Shown here: positions 16,911 to 25,927 of the stretch, in pieces
How the letters are laid out: each line of letters starts with the position of its first letter
Position numbering within the stretch: position 1 is the stretch's first letter
From: Lachnospiraceae bacterium
Lineage (GTDB): Bacteria > Bacillota_A > Clostridia > Lachnospirales > Lachnospiraceae
NCBI GenBank assembly: GCA_028694115.1
Contig: JAQUUB010000010.1
Location: 1-64,000 of the forward strand
Direction: 5' to 3'
DNA length: 64,000 nucleotides
Made by a program: the position numbers and the translations under genes
Notes under the pieces: generated by a model
Databases searched by the model: none
What the model was told of the DNA's origin: nothing
The model's input: the letters and a program-made list of their open reading frames with translations, nothing else

Positions 16911-18019
16911 TCGTCTTTCCTGTTTCTCTCTTCCTTCTCATAACCTTTTTCTAATGTTTTCAAAATTAAGTCTGGGAGTTTTTCTATTTGATGGATATCA
17001 TATGGAACAACTCCTTTTTGTTCTTTATGTTCCATCGGGAACGTATCTGCAAATGCAATCGCACCATTTAATATTGCATTGCTCACTCTTTCATGAACAC
17101 TTTTCCCTTTATGCTGTTGGGTAGAAAATACAATTTTAGAATTTCCCATGGTACACAGCATTTCTCTGTAGGAGAGGCCATTTTCTCCAAGTACTTGGAT
17201 TTTCGTCCCGTCTTTTTGAACAAAGTTTTTCCATCCCTGTCCGCTTACCGTAACCTGTATTCCACACTGTGCCATCGTATTGACACACTTTTCCACATAA
17301 TACATTTTAATATATTTCTGAACGATCTGTAATTCATTGATAATGTCTACAAATTCTTCCGATGAATAGGAAAACTTAATCTTTTCAAAGTAAAGGATGA
17401 TTTCATCATACAGATTCGTTGCATTCTTCTTTAACATTTCATTAATTAAATAGAGCTCCATCTTTTGTATGATCTCTGGCATCTGCAAAATGGTATTCCT
17501 GATTTCTTCGGAGCTTTCATAGGTCGTCGGGAAGTAAACGTCAATTTCCCTCTGATCAAAAGGCTTTCCGCCTGCTACAAAAGATCCTTTTCCTGAAATC
17601 TCATCTATATTAGGGAAATTAGGGAACATCTCTTTCACATACCTTACATTACTCTCCTGCATAGCATAAAAGAACATATTAAAGTTCAGCCTTTGACCTA
17701 AATACTGTGAAAAATACCAGGCATCTTTTGATATGATGTTGACCATCGGACAATAGAGCTGATTGTAAAAAGTCTCATCCTCTAATAATCTTCTCTCAAA
17801 CCCAGTTAAATCCATTGTAATTACTAAATCATAGTCAGGCTTTTCTATCTTTTCTACAAGGAAGTCTGTAAAATCCCCCTCGTCATTATAGTAAGCATAA
17901 TCTAATAAATCAGTCGCATAGCCTATCTTCTCAAGCTCTTGTTTGACTTCTCCTAGAAGAAAGTCCTGCCTGTCATAGGGGGAATTATTTTGAATGATTG
18001 CAATTCTCTTTTTATCCAT
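16862..18019 (-). CDS. Glycosyltransferase-like protein, CgeB-related
   Basis: 385 residues, the same length as the convergent neighbour. N-terminal strand IAIIQNNSPYDRQDFLLGEV and YDLVITMDLTGFE suggest a GT-B first domain; the C-terminal half has STQQHKGKSVHERVSNAILN and GAIAFADTFP, like the donor-site region of CgeB-type group 1 transferases. The middle is helical and unusual, and overall similarity to known enzymes is faint. The start at 18019 is set by GTGGAGGATCT. It lies behind the metK terminator and may use an unseen promoter or read-through. Confidence 0.6.
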   Translation of the reverse strand: MDKKRIAIIQNNSPYDRQDFLLGEVKQELEKIGYATDLLDYAYYNDEGDFTDFLVEKIEKPDYDLVITMDLTGFERRLLEDETFYNQLYCPMVNIISKDAWYFSQYLGQRLNFNMFFYAMQESNVRYVKEMFPNFPNIDEISGKGSFVAGGKPFDQREIDVYFPTTYESSEEIRNTILQMPEIIQKMELYLINEMLKKNATNLYDEIILYFEKIKFSYSSEEFVDIINELQIVQKYIKMYYVEKCVNTMAQCGIQVTVSGQGWKNFVQKDGTKIQVLGENGLSYREMLCTMGNSKIVFSTQQHKGKSVHERVSNAILNGAIAFADTFPMEHKEQKGVVPYDIHQIEKLPDLILKTLEKGYEKEERNRKDDYFSSAVAKIVESCFS

Positions 18020-18034
18020 AGATCCTCCACTTTT

Positions 18035-18085
18035 AAAAAAGCCTCCTGTCGTTAGCAGGAGGCAAGGGGGAACATCGTTCCCCCT
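18035..18085 (-). terminator. metK: Double hairpin terminator of metK
   Basis: Just past the metK stop codon are two stems: AGGGGGAAC/GTTCCCCCT (18065-18085) and then GCCTCCTG/CAGGAGGC (18041-18063), the latter followed on the minus strand by a T-run. The second is a standard intrinsic terminator. Confidence 0.85.
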
Positions 18086-18090
18086 AAAAA

Positions 18091-19281
18091 TTATGATAAA
18101 TATTTCTTCAAATCTTCTACCTTGTCTAATTTCTCCCAAGGTAAGTCTAAATCATTACGTCCGAAATGTCCATATGCTGCTGTCTGTTTGTAAATTGGTC
18201 TTCTAAGACCAAGCATTTTGATAATTCCTGCTGGACGAAGATCAAAATTCTCACGTACAATATTTACAAGCTGATCATCAGCAATCTTGCCTGTTCCAAA
18301 CGTATCAATCATAACGGAAGTAGGTTGCGCTACACCAATTGCATAAGATAACTGAATTTCACATTTATCAGCAATTCCTGCTGCTACAATATTTTTAGCA
18401 ACATAACGTGCTGCATAAGCTGCGGAACGGTCAACCTTTGTGCAGTCTTTTCCTGAAAAAGCTCCGCCACCGTGACGTGCATATCCACCGTAGGTATCTA
18501 CGATAATTTTACGTCCTGTAAGACCGGAATCTCCATTAGGACCACCGATAACAAATCTTCCCGTTGGATTGATAAAATATTTTGTATTTTCATCAACAAG
18601 ATTTTGTGGAACTACTGCATCAATTACATATTTTCTGATATCTTTATGAATCTGTTCCTGTGAAATTTCTGCAGCATGCTGAGAGGAAATAACTACCGCA
18701 TTAATATGAATTGGTTTTCCGTTTTCATCATATTCAACGGTAACCTGAGACTTACCATCTGGACGAAGATAGGATAATGTTCCGTTCTTACGTACCTCTG
18801 TCAGTTTTTTTGTTAATTTGTGTGCGAGAGCGATAGGATATGGCATAAACTCTTCTGTTTCGTTTGATGCATAACCAAACATCATTCCCTGGTCTCCAGC
18901 TCCAATAGCTTCAATATCTTCTTCCGACATTGTATGCTCTTTTGCTTCTAATGCTTTGTTAACACCCATAGCAATATCCGCTGACTGCTCGTCCAATGCA
19001 ACAATTACTCCACAAGTGTTGGCATCGAATCCTTTTTCTGATGCATCGTAACCAATTTCCTTAATGGTATCTCTAACAACCTTTTGGATATCTACATATC
19101 CTGTTGTTGTCACTTCACCCATTACTAAAACCAAGCCTGTTGTAATCGCTGTTTCACAGGCAACACGGCTGTTTGGATCTTGTTCCATTAATGCATCAAG
19201 TACTGCGTCCGAAATATTATCACAGATTTTATCTGGATGTCCTTCGGTTACTGACTCTGAAGTAAATAATAATTTCTCCAT
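18091..19281 (-). CDS. metK: S-adenosylmethionine synthetase
   Basis: Makes SAM from methionine and ATP. 396 residues with [16 protein letters not shown] at the N-terminus (catalytic histidine and metal aspartate), [12 protein letters not shown], the phosphate loop [11 protein letters not shown], and DLPWEKLD at the C-terminus, so intact. The start at 19281 has GGAGGAAAG upstream; an in-frame ATG 30 nt earlier lies before the ribosome binding site. It is controlled by an upstream S-box riboswitch ending in a terminator, so high SAM should stop transcription. An additional inverted repeat overlaps the promoter. Confidence 0.97.
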   Translation of the reverse strand: MEKLLFTSESVTEGHPDKICDNISDAVLDALMEQDPNSRVACETAITTGLVLVMGEVTTTGYVDIQKVVRDTIKEIGYDASEKGFDANTCGVIVALDEQSADIAMGVNKALEAKEHTMSEEDIEAIGAGDQGMMFGYASNETEEFMPYPIALAHKLTKKLTEVRKNGTLSYLRPDGKSQVTVEYDENGKPIHINAVVISSQHAAEISQEQIHKDIRKYVIDAVVPQNLVDENTKYFINPTGRFVIGGPNGDSGLTGRKIIVDTYGGYARHGGGAFSGKDCTKVDRSAAYAARYVAKNIVAAGIADKCEIQLSYAIGVAQPTSVMIDTFGTGKIADDQLVNIVRENFDLRPAGIIKMLGLRRPIYKQTAAYGHFGRNDLDLPWEKLDKVEDLKKYLS

Positions 19282-19321
19282 TTTCTTTCCTCCATCCGCA
19301 TGCTTTAGCATGCACTTAAAT

Positions 19322-19345
19322 AAAAAAGAGTCCGCTTAAGCGGAC
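19322..19345 (-). terminator. S-box expression-platform terminator
   Basis: Perfect 8-bp stem GTCCGCTT/AAGCGGAC followed on the minus strand by six T. It lies between the S-box aptamer and metK and is the off-state structure. Confidence 0.9.
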
Positions 19346-19366
19346 CTGACAATTTTTGATAATCAA

Positions 19367-19470
19367 ATCCTCTCATTGTTCGATCATTCGCTCAGGTTAG
19401 CACCTTCCAATATAATGGGGTTGCCGTGGCTTCGCAGGTCCTCTGTACCTCCACCACTCTGAATAAGAGA
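19367..19470 (-). promoter_or_regulatory. S-box (SAM-I) riboswitch upstream of metK
   Basis: Read on the minus strand, the leader begins TCTCTTATTCAGAGTGGTGG, continues with AGGTACAGAGGACCTGCGAAG, CCACGGCAACC and GGAAGGTGCTAACCTGAGC, and closes with AATGAGAGGA, which pairs with the 5' end as P1. These are the conserved blocks of the SAM-I aptamer. Bound SAM should favour the terminator at 19322-19345. Confidence 0.96.
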
Positions 19471-19505
19471 AAACGCCATAAAGGCTCACAATATTGAATT
19501 TTCAT

Positions 19506-19545
19506 ATCTACAGTTAGGATACTTTATAACTGTAGATTCTGTCAA
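19506..19545 (-). promoter_or_regulatory. metK promoter overlapped by an 11-bp inverted repeat
   Basis: Minus-strand TTGACA (19545-19540), 18 nt, TATCCT (19521-19516). A perfect inverted repeat, ATCTACAGTTA (19506-19516) and TAACTGTAGAT (19527-19537) with a 10-bp spacer, covers the -10 box and most of the spacer. This looks like an operator placed to block polymerase. Confidence 0.6.
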
Positions 19546-19579
19546 GCGAAACTTCGCTGGAACTAATTGGGAGATTTTA

Positions 19580-19608
19580 TTGACATTACCACTTATAATT
19601 AATATACT
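19580..19608 (+). promoter_or_regulatory. Promoter for the HD-GYP gene
   Basis: TTGACA (19580-19585), 17-nt spacer, TATACT (19603-19608), giving a leader of roughly 55 nt. It diverges from the metK promoter 35 bp away. Confidence 0.75.
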
Positions 19609-19670
19609 AAATATAAGGCATTTTATGTATTTTTTTGTTTATTATGCCATGTTATGAAAGGAGATTTTCT

Positions 19671-20750
19671 ATGCCTAGAATACTTACTCAGGATTTGGTT
19701 CCCGGTATGGTAACTGCGGAAGATGTTTATACTTACAACAATCAGCTGATTCTTCCGAAGGATTTAAAGCTAACAGATAAGACTATTACGAAATTAGAAT
19801 TTTATTCTATATTAAGTGTCCGTATCAAAGAAGAAACCGCCAATATTGAACCAGATACTTTGGTTTTAGAGGAAGCAACCTACTCTGAAAAGATAAAGGC
19901 AAGTAAAGAATTTGAGGATTTTAAATTAAACTTTGAAAATTCTATTAATAATTTTAAAGTCTCCATTAATGATATCGTAGAAAAGCATTCACCTATTGAT
20001 ATGACTGCTTTATTACAAGAAACAAATAAAGTACTTGCCGAAAATTCTTCCGGTATTCATATTTTTGATATGTTGCATAATATGCGTCAGTATGATGATC
20101 CTACTTATGCACACTCTATTAATGTATCACTGATTTGTTATGTCTTTGGTAAATGGCTGGATTTTTCAGAAAAGGATTTAGAATTATTGACTCTGTGTGG
20201 TCTCCTGCACGATATAGGAAAGTTAATGATTCCCGAATCAATTATTGGAAAGCCTGATAAACTGACACAGGAAGAATACAAGATCGTAAAAACCCATACT
20301 ATAGAAGGCTATAATATTTTAATGCCACTTGAAATTAATGACCATATTAAAAATGCAGCCTTAATGCATCACGAACGCTGCGATGGGTCAGGTTATCCTT
20401 TAGGATTAACGAATAATAGAATCGATCGTTTTGCTAAAATTGTATCAATCGCAGATGTCTATGATGCAATGACTTCGGCCAGAGTATATCGAGGCCCCCT
20501 TTGTCCCTTCCAGGTTATTGGGATTTTTGAAAGTGAAGGTCTTCAAAAATATGATTCTGAATTCATCCTGGTATTCCTCGAATATATTGTAAATACTTAT
20601 TTAAACAACCGTGTCCGCTTAAGTAATGGACTAGAAGGTGATATTGTTTTAATTAATAAACTCGATTTATCTCATCCTATGGTTCACTGTGGAAATCATT
20701 ATATCGATTTATCTCACGAACATGGATTATATATTGATGCTATTCTATAA
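19671..20750 (+). CDS. HD-GYP domain protein, candidate cyclic-di-GMP phosphodiesterase
   Basis: 359 residues. The N-terminal 110 residues form a small domain seen before HD-GYP modules (LVPGMVTAEDVYTYNNQLIL). The HD-GYP domain (about 130-310) shows the metal-binding pair LLHDIGKLMIPESI, then HHERCDGSGYPLGL and IVSIADVYDAMTS. All metal ligands appear kept and GYP is intact, so activity against c-di-GMP is plausible. No sensor or membrane segment is present. The start at 19671 follows GAAAGGAG; an upstream in-frame ATG lies before it. Confidence 0.88.
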   Translation: MPRILTQDLVPGMVTAEDVYTYNNQLILPKDLKLTDKTITKLEFYSILSVRIKEETANIEPDTLVLEEATYSEKIKASKEFEDFKLNFENSINNFKVSINDIVEKHSPIDMTALLQETNKVLAENSSGIHIFDMLHNMRQYDDPTYAHSINVSLICYVFGKWLDFSEKDLELLTLCGLLHDIGKLMIPESIIGKPDKLTQEEYKIVKTHTIEGYNILMPLEINDHIKNAALMHHERCDGSGYPLGLTNNRIDRFAKIVSIADVYDAMTSARVYRGPLCPFQVIGIFESEGLQKYDSEFILVFLEYIVNTYLNNRVRLSNGLEGDIVLINKLDLSHPMVHCGNHYIDLSHEHGLYIDAIL

Positions 20751-20785
20751 GAAAAGGTCAGTTCATCGAACTGACCTTTTCTTAT
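20747..20785. terminator. Bidirectional terminator between the HD-GYP gene and murA
   Basis: A perfect 18-bp stem, arms AAGAAAAGGTCAGTTC and GAACTGACCTTTTCTT at its core with a 3-nt loop, with A/T ends suited to termination from both converging genes. Confidence 0.92.
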
Positions 20786-20799
20786 ATCTTTTTATTTAA

Positions 20800-22092
20800 T
20801 TAAGATACCTTTAATTTGAATTTTTGGATATCTTTTTCAGAAGAAACTTTCTCTATTACAGCCCCTAAACCATTTAATTTTAGATGAAAGTCCTCATATC
20901 CTCTTTCAATATAATGGATATCATCTACAACGGTAATCCCTTCTGCTGCTAGTCCTGCCAAAACAAGTGCGGCACCAGCCCTTAAATCAGGAGCATTAAT
21001 CCTTGCACCCGTATATTTTTTAACACCATCAATGATGGCTGTATTTCCTTCTACTTTAATATTTGCGCCCATTCTTGTTAATTCATCCACATACTTAAAA
21101 CGATTCTCAAAAATGCTCTCTGTAACGATGCTTGTCCCCTCTGAGAGAGCCAATGTTACACCTATTTGAGGCTGCATATCCGTAGGATATCCTGGATATG
21201 GTAACGTTTTTACATGTGTGTGATGAAGGCCATTGGAACAGATTACTCGAACCGAATCATCAAACTCTTCTATTTCGCATCCTATTTCAATCAGCTTTGC
21301 ACTGATTGATTCTAAGTGCTTTGGAATTACACTCTTTACCGTAATATCCCCACCGGTAATGGCTGCCGCGAACATAAAAGTACCTGCTTCAATCTGATCT
21401 GGAATTACAGAATATGTGGTTTTGTGAAGTTTCTCTACACCCTTAATTCTAATTACATCTGTTCCAGCACCTTTTATATTTGCTCCCATACTGTTTAGGA
21501 AGTTTGCTACATCTACAACATGTGGTTCCTTGGCTGCATTCTCAATAATAGTCTTACCCTCTGCCATAGAGGCTGCCATCATGACATTGATTGTTGCACC
21601 AACGCTTACAACGTCTAAATAAATATGATTACCAATTAATTTCTCAGCTTGAGTTACAATTAAACCATGCTCGATTTTAACCTCTGCACCAAGAGCTCGA
21701 AAGCCTTTAATATGTTGGTCAATTGGACGACTGCCAATATTACATCCACCTGGTAAAGCAACTTCTGCATGTTTATATTTTCCAAGTAACGCACCTAATA
21801 AATAATAAGAAGCACGTATTTTTTTTATAAACTCATATTCAATGCTAAGATTCTGGACCATTGATCCATTTATTTTAACGGTATGCTTGTTTATCCTTTT
21901 AACTATTACTCCAATTCCTTCCATTGCCTGTAAAAGTACCTTAATATCACGAACATCTGGTAAGTTTTCAATAGTTACGGTTTCATCAGTCATAATTGCG
22001 GCTGCCAAAATAGCTAAAGCTGCATTTTTTGCTCCACCTATTTCCACTTCACCTTCCAGGCGGTTTCCGCCTTTCATTACATACTGCTCCAT
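20800..22092 (-). CDS. murA: UDP-N-acetylglucosamine 1-carboxyvinyltransferase
   Basis: First committed step of peptidoglycan synthesis: transfers enolpyruvate from PEP to UDP-GlcNAc. 430 residues in the two-domain EPSP-synthase fold, starting MKGGNRLEGEVEIGGAKNAA. The reactive cysteine is present in ALPGGCNIGSRPID (about residue 120), so the enzyme should be fosfomycin-sensitive. TDMQPQIGV and RAGAALVLAGLAAEG are conserved. The ATG follows GAGGTGTGAATGA. It is preceded by one of the dispersed 3' UTR repeats belonging to the upstream peptidase. Confidence 0.95.
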   Translation of the reverse strand: MEQYVMKGGNRLEGEVEIGGAKNAALAILAAAIMTDETVTIENLPDVRDIKVLLQAMEGIGVIVKRINKHTVKINGSMVQNLSIEYEFIKKIRASYYLLGALLGKYKHAEVALPGGCNIGSRPIDQHIKGFRALGAEVKIEHGLIVTQAEKLIGNHIYLDVVSVGATINVMMAASMAEGKTIIENAAKEPHVVDVANFLNSMGANIKGAGTDVIRIKGVEKLHKTTYSVIPDQIEAGTFMFAAAITGGDITVKSVIPKHLESISAKLIEIGCEIEEFDDSVRVICSNGLHHTHVKTLPYPGYPTDMQPQIGVTLALSEGTSIVTESIFENRFKYVDELTRMGANIKVEGNTAIIDGVKKYTGARINAPDLRAGAALVLAGLAAEGITVVDDIHYIERGYEDFHLKLNGLGAVIEKVSSEKDIQKFKLKVS

Positions 22093-22156
22093 TCATTCAC
22101 ACCTCAATATATTCCGTCTAAATTCTTTATTTCTTTATTCAACCTTCAAATAATTA

Positions 22157-22252
22157 GCATGAAGAAGCCACTTGAGGCTTCTTCCAATGTGAAACATAAA
22201 ATATGTTAGAAGCGGTTATTTCGCTACTTAGATAATTTTTTCACATTTTACA
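22157..22252 (-). repeat. Dispersed structured 3' UTR repeat, diverged copy
   Basis: On the minus strand, starting 46 nt after the M23 peptidase stop codon: AAAATGTGAAA, a long imperfect stem, TTTCACATT, then the hairpin GAAGAAGCCTCAAGTGGCTTCTTC. Order, spacing and the last hairpin match the copies at 42958 and 59862, though the long stem has diverged in sequence. Confidence 0.65.
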
Positions 22253-22297
22253 GATAGATTTATTATAGCATACAATATCTATTTGTAAATCACTTTA

Positions 22298-23860
22298 CTA
22301 ATTTAAGTATTTCAATGGGTTTACCTGACTACCTCCAACCAGTATTTCAAAATGGAGGTGCGGACCCGTACTCCTACCAGTATTTCCGCTTAATGCAATC
22401 TTGTCACCCTGTGTTATTTTCTGACCTGCTTTTACCAGGATTTTACTAAGATGACCATATCTTGTCTGCCTGCCGTCTGCATGATTAATATAAACTACAT
22501 AACCATATCCGCTTCCCCATCCTGCTCTGGCCACAGTTCCAGAACTTGATGCCATTACAGCCGTTCCAACAGGGGTTGCCCAATCCACGCCTTTATGATA
22601 GGTGGATGCTCCCTTCTTAGGAGCACTACGTTTACCAAATGGGGAAGATAATCTTCCGCCTGATATTGGTTTGATATAGGTTGGTGGAACCTTGGTACCT
22701 CGTTCGACAATCTTTGGTACTGCATCCATAACGATTTCTTCTTTTACAATCTCACGATTTGTCTCTGTATCATTGCGATAGCTGACATCAGCTACCACTT
22801 TTCTAAACCCGGCAACCGGATCCTGTAATGTTTCCATATCGGTGGTATACCATTCATCGTTATCTACATACTGAACAGAAGCTTCGTAATTTTCTTCATA
22901 ATACATTTCCTGCATAAGTTCTACTGATAGTTCTGGCTCTGGAACAGTAATAATCAATTCATCTCCAGCACGAATCATAGAATTTTCATCTTCGATCGAA
23001 GCATTCATTTCAATAAGCTTCTCCATAGGTATCTCTGTTTTTTCAGAAATCTGGGACAAGGTATCTCCAGAAGCAACTTCATAAATCTGCTGTTTTTCTT
23101 GTTCTTTTGTTACTTCATCAATTGCATTTTCAAGTGATGATATTTCTTGTGGCTCTAGATAAGATTCTACTACTTCTACTTTATCTCCAAAATTAATATC
23201 TTTTAATCCAAGCTGTACTTTGGCAGAATCGCCAGCCTCTTCCGTTATTTCTGTTAATTCCTTAGCAATTCCTGCTTCTAGTAAAACAGACTCATTTTCC
23301 TGTTCTTTAAGCTCTTCTTTTTTTAATATTTTTCCCGTTAAAACATTTAATTCTCTTGTAGGATCTAGTACAAGCTCAACCGCATATTCATCCGACAAAT
23401 CATATTGATTTTTTGCTTCTTCTAAAAGTCTTACCACTTCCTCTGAAGATTGTAGATTAATAGTATACTCATTTATTTTAACTGTATAAGCTCTTTTGGC
23501 CGTTTTTAAAACATTTTTTTTCAAAACATTTACCATTCTATTTTCAACAGTTTTAAGAGAATCTATCTTTCCATAAACCACTTCTTTTCCTGTATACTGA
23601 ACATCTGCATCTGCAAGAATTAACTCCTTAGATGTTTTTGCTAACGATTTTCTCGCCTCAATTAATGCCTTCTCTATTTGCTGTGGATTTTTAAGACTTC
23701 CTACAAATTCCCCATTTAATGTTACTTCATAGAAATTATCACCAGTACTTTTGCATGGTTCAATACCCTGAACAAATAAGAAAACAAGGAAACCAGTAAC
23801 AAGGATTGTTAACTGGCTTACTAATTTTCTATATCCGTGAGTATATCTTTGATTTACCAT
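22298..23860 (-). CDS. Anchored LysM-G5-M23 peptidoglycan endopeptidase
   Basis: 520 residues: an N-terminal membrane span (about 15-32) that may be a signal anchor, a long extracellular region, LysM domain (VASGDTLSQISEKTEI, about residue 263), G5 domain (about 320-385), and a C-terminal M23/LytM peptidase. The zinc motifs are intact: HKGVDWATPVG, YGHLSKI and GPHLHFEI. It should cut peptide cross-links in the wall. The ribosome binding site (GAGGTTG) is 14 nt from the ATG, rather far. The domain set matches clostridial wall peptidases used in growth or sporulation; which one is not shown. Confidence 0.9.
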   Translation of the reverse strand: MVNQRYTHGYRKLVSQLTILVTGFLVFLFVQGIEPCKSTGDNFYEVTLNGEFVGSLKNPQQIEKALIEARKSLAKTSKELILADADVQYTGKEVVYGKIDSLKTVENRMVNVLKKNVLKTAKRAYTVKINEYTINLQSSEEVVRLLEEAKNQYDLSDEYAVELVLDPTRELNVLTGKILKKEELKEQENESVLLEAGIAKELTEITEEAGDSAKVQLGLKDINFGDKVEVVESYLEPQEISSLENAIDEVTKEQEKQQIYEVASGDTLSQISEKTEIPMEKLIEMNASIEDENSMIRAGDELIITVPEPELSVELMQEMYYEENYEASVQYVDNDEWYTTDMETLQDPVAGFRKVVADVSYRNDTETNREIVKEEIVMDAVPKIVERGTKVPPTYIKPISGGRLSSPFGKRSAPKKGASTYHKGVDWATPVGTAVMASSSGTVARAGWGSGYGYVVYINHADGRQTRYGHLSKILVKAGQKITQGDKIALSGNTGRSTGPHLHFEILVGGSQVNPLKYLN

Positions 23861-23877
23861 TCTTTTTTGTTCAACCT

Positions 23878-24450
23878 CTAATTACGCTTTTTCTTTTTTA
23901 CGCTATATCCAAAAGTTCCAATCATTTGATCTAAATCAAAATATTCTCCATGAGAATAAACAATCGGTGATGCTTTGCTCAAATGAAATTTATTATTGTG
24001 ATCGATATATTTATCATCAACATGTACTGCTACAACTTCGGCCAAAAACATATGATGGCTTCCAAGCTCTTTTACCTCTACAACCTTACATTCAATATTT
24101 ACAGGACTTTCTGCGATCATTGGTGCAGATACCACGTCTGCTTTTTCCTTTGTCAGCCCTGTCTTTTCAAATTTATCGAAATCACGACCAGATTTCACCC
24201 CACAAAAATCCGTAGCAAAAGCCAATTCTTTTGTCGATAGATTTATTACAAATTCTCCTGTTTCTCGAATCATTTTATAGGAGTATCTCTCCGGTCTTAC
24301 CGAAATATATACCATTGGCGGGTTGGTACAAACAGTACCCGTCCACGCGACTGTGATAATATTTGAATTGGAATCTTTATCCGATGCACTAACCATAACG
24401 ACCGGTAACGGATAAAGCATATTTCCTGGTTTCCAAGATATTTTGCTCAT
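23878..24450 (-). CDS. Flavin reductase family protein (flavoredoxin-like)
   Basis: 190 residues of the FMN-binding split-barrel fold. It begins WKPGNMLYPLPVVMVSASD, then NIITVAWTGTVCTNPPMVYI and RPERYSYKMIRETGEFVINL, typical of flavoredoxins and flavin reductases of anaerobes, which carry electrons or reduce flavins in the cytoplasm. The tail is strongly basic (KKKKRN). It sits between the coiled-coil membrane protein (1-nt gap) and the M23 peptidase (17 nt); no functional link is evident. Confidence 0.85.
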   Translation of the reverse strand: MSKISWKPGNMLYPLPVVMVSASDKDSNSNIITVAWTGTVCTNPPMVYISVRPERYSYKMIRETGEFVINLSTKELAFATDFCGVKSGRDFDKFEKTGLTKEKADVVSAPMIAESPVNIECKVVEVKELGSHHMFLAEVVAVHVDDKYIDHNNKFHLSKASPIVYSHGEYFDLDQMIGTFGYSVKKKKRN

Positions 24451-24451
24451 A

Positions 24452-24883
24452 TTAGATTAACCCCAGCCCACGTAAAATCAGAATGATGGTAGCTCCAAAA
24501 TTAAGTATCAGGAAAACGAGGATTGTGATAAGAATCCCTTTAACGCTCTTTAAACTTCCTTCTATACTCTGACTTGTCATCGTAGCTTTTTCTTCTACAA
24601 CAGCCTGCATATTACGATAGCATTTCACACTCTCTTTATGAACGTGATCCATGATTTCTTCTTTATTTTTTTCTATTACTTCATCATTTTGCTTTTTATA
24701 TTCGGTAATCAACTCTATGTTTCTAGCATTGCCATCATTTACAGCACTTAGTACATTTTCGATTGCACTTATTTGTGTTTGGCTGGTTTTCACCACACCT
24801 TCTTGTACATTCACTAAATTTTGATTTCTCATGGTACCCTGTGCATTTATTTTTTCAACCAGCTTGTCCATAAAGTTATCCAT
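24452..24883 (-). CDS. Tail-anchored coiled-coil protein of unknown function
   Basis: 143 residues from the start at 24883, chosen for GAATGGAG just upstream. Residues 1-115 are polar and strongly helical with coiled-coil character (QTQISAIENVLSAVNDGNAR; KKQNDEVIEKNKEEIMDHVH); residues about 118-140 form one membrane span (GILITILVFLILNFGATIIL), followed by only a few residues. That is a C-tail anchor facing the cytoplasm. I do not recognise the family. It is 1 nt upstream of the flavin reductase, so they are cotranscribed. Confidence 0.6.
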   Translation of the reverse strand: MDNFMDKLVEKINAQGTMRNQNLVNVQEGVVKTSQTQISAIENVLSAVNDGNARNIELITEYKKQNDEVIEKNKEEIMDHVHKESVKCYRNMQAVVEEKATMTSQSIEGSLKSVKGILITILVFLILNFGATIILILRGLGLI

Positions 24884-25291
24884 TATTATTCTCCATTCTT
24901 CCGTATAACAGCAAGTAATACGAAATAAAAGTCTGTTCATAGAATCATCACTCTTTAAATGTAATCTTATGTATTTTATCATTATTTTATCAGTTTATCA
25001 ATAAAAGGCAATGCTATTATGCAAATTGCACTATTACTTTACTCTATTAAATCAATTTTTGTAAATATTTACTTAATATTCATATGTTGTTCATTTTTTA
25101 TTCATATAATGTTGTTACAATAAACTCATGTAAAGAACTTGAATTTATGTAGTGTTCTCAAACACATATATAGATAAATTTTTTCATAATAGCCGCGGGT
25201 CATCTGATTCCGCGGCACTCCTCATTTATAGGGGACATTTCATGTTAACATATTAAAAAGTCGTCATAATCCTGACGACTTTTCATCACGT
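24884..25291. other. 408-nt intergenic region; possible small RNA
   Basis: No convincing ORF. It holds a GC-rich inverted repeat (GCCGCGG at 25192, CCGCGGC ending at 25216), an AT-rich upstream half with a TATAAT at about 25094-25099, and the terminator at 25256-25283. A plus-strand transcript from about 25105 to 25285 would contain both hairpins. The evidence is only positional, and this may simply be the leader or trailer DNA of the flanking minus-strand genes. Confidence 0.3.
25256..25283. terminator. Terminator of the small alarmone synthetase gene
   Basis: Perfect 11-bp stem AAAAGTCGTCA/TGACGACTTTT with a 6-nt loop; usable from either side. It lies 9 nt past the stop codon of the minus-strand gene. 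Confidence 0.85.
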
Positions 25292-25927
25292 TTAACATTC
25301 GGAACATTCCTTAATTTCTTCATTTAAAGATAACATTTTTGCATCTAGATCCGAAACCATCTCTGCACATTCATGAAGCTCTCTTTTAATATGTTCTGGC
25401 GCATTCCCCTCAAATTTGTAATGTATTTTATGCTCCAGGCTTGCCCAAAAGTCCATTGCAACTGTACGAATCTGAATTTCTACTTTTGTATCCACGACAC
25501 CATCCGATAAAAATATGGGAACACTGACAATCATATGATAGCTTTTGTATCCACTTTCTTTTGGATTTTTAATATAATCCTTGATTGATAAAACTTTCAT
25601 ATCTGATTGATTTGCAAGCATATCTGCAATACGATAAATATCTGATGTAAAGGAACAAATAATACGGATTCCCGCAATGTCATTCACATACTTCACCATA
25701 TTATCAATGGTCGACTCGTATCCTCTTTTTCTTAGCTTTTTAACAATGCTTTCTGGTGTTTTAATTCTTGACTTAATATGTTCTATTGGATTATATTGAT
25801 GTACATGCTGAAATTCATCATTTAATATTTCCATTTTTGTATTGATTTCTTTCAGCGCAGCATTATAAAGTAGAATAATTGTTTTCCAACTATCCACACC
25901 TTCATAATTCTTAATAGTCTTATCCAT
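25292..25927 (-). CDS. Small alarmone synthetase (RelQ/YjbM-like GTP pyrophosphokinase)
   Basis: 211 residues, synthetase domain only, so a small alarmone synthetase making ppGpp or pppGpp from ATP and GDP/GTP. The RelA/SpoT domain shows IKSRIKTPESIVKKLRKRGY, YVNDIAGIRIICSF (catalytic aspartate region), NPKESGYKSYHMIVSVP and VEIQIRTVAMDFWASLEHKI. No HD hydrolase, TGS or ACT domain is present. The C-terminal helix with MLSLNEEI would support tetramer formation, as in RelQ. The ribosome binding site is AGAGGAACGGACAG. Single-gene transcript with its own terminator. Confidence 0.92.
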   Translation of the reverse strand: MDKTIKNYEGVDSWKTIILLYNAALKEINTKMEILNDEFQHVHQYNPIEHIKSRIKTPESIVKKLRKRGYESTIDNMVKYVNDIAGIRIICSFTSDIYRIADMLANQSDMKVLSIKDYIKNPKESGYKSYHMIVSVPIFLSDGVVDTKVEIQIRTVAMDFWASLEHKIHYKFEGNAPEHIKRELHECAEMVSDLDAKMLSLNEEIKECSEC

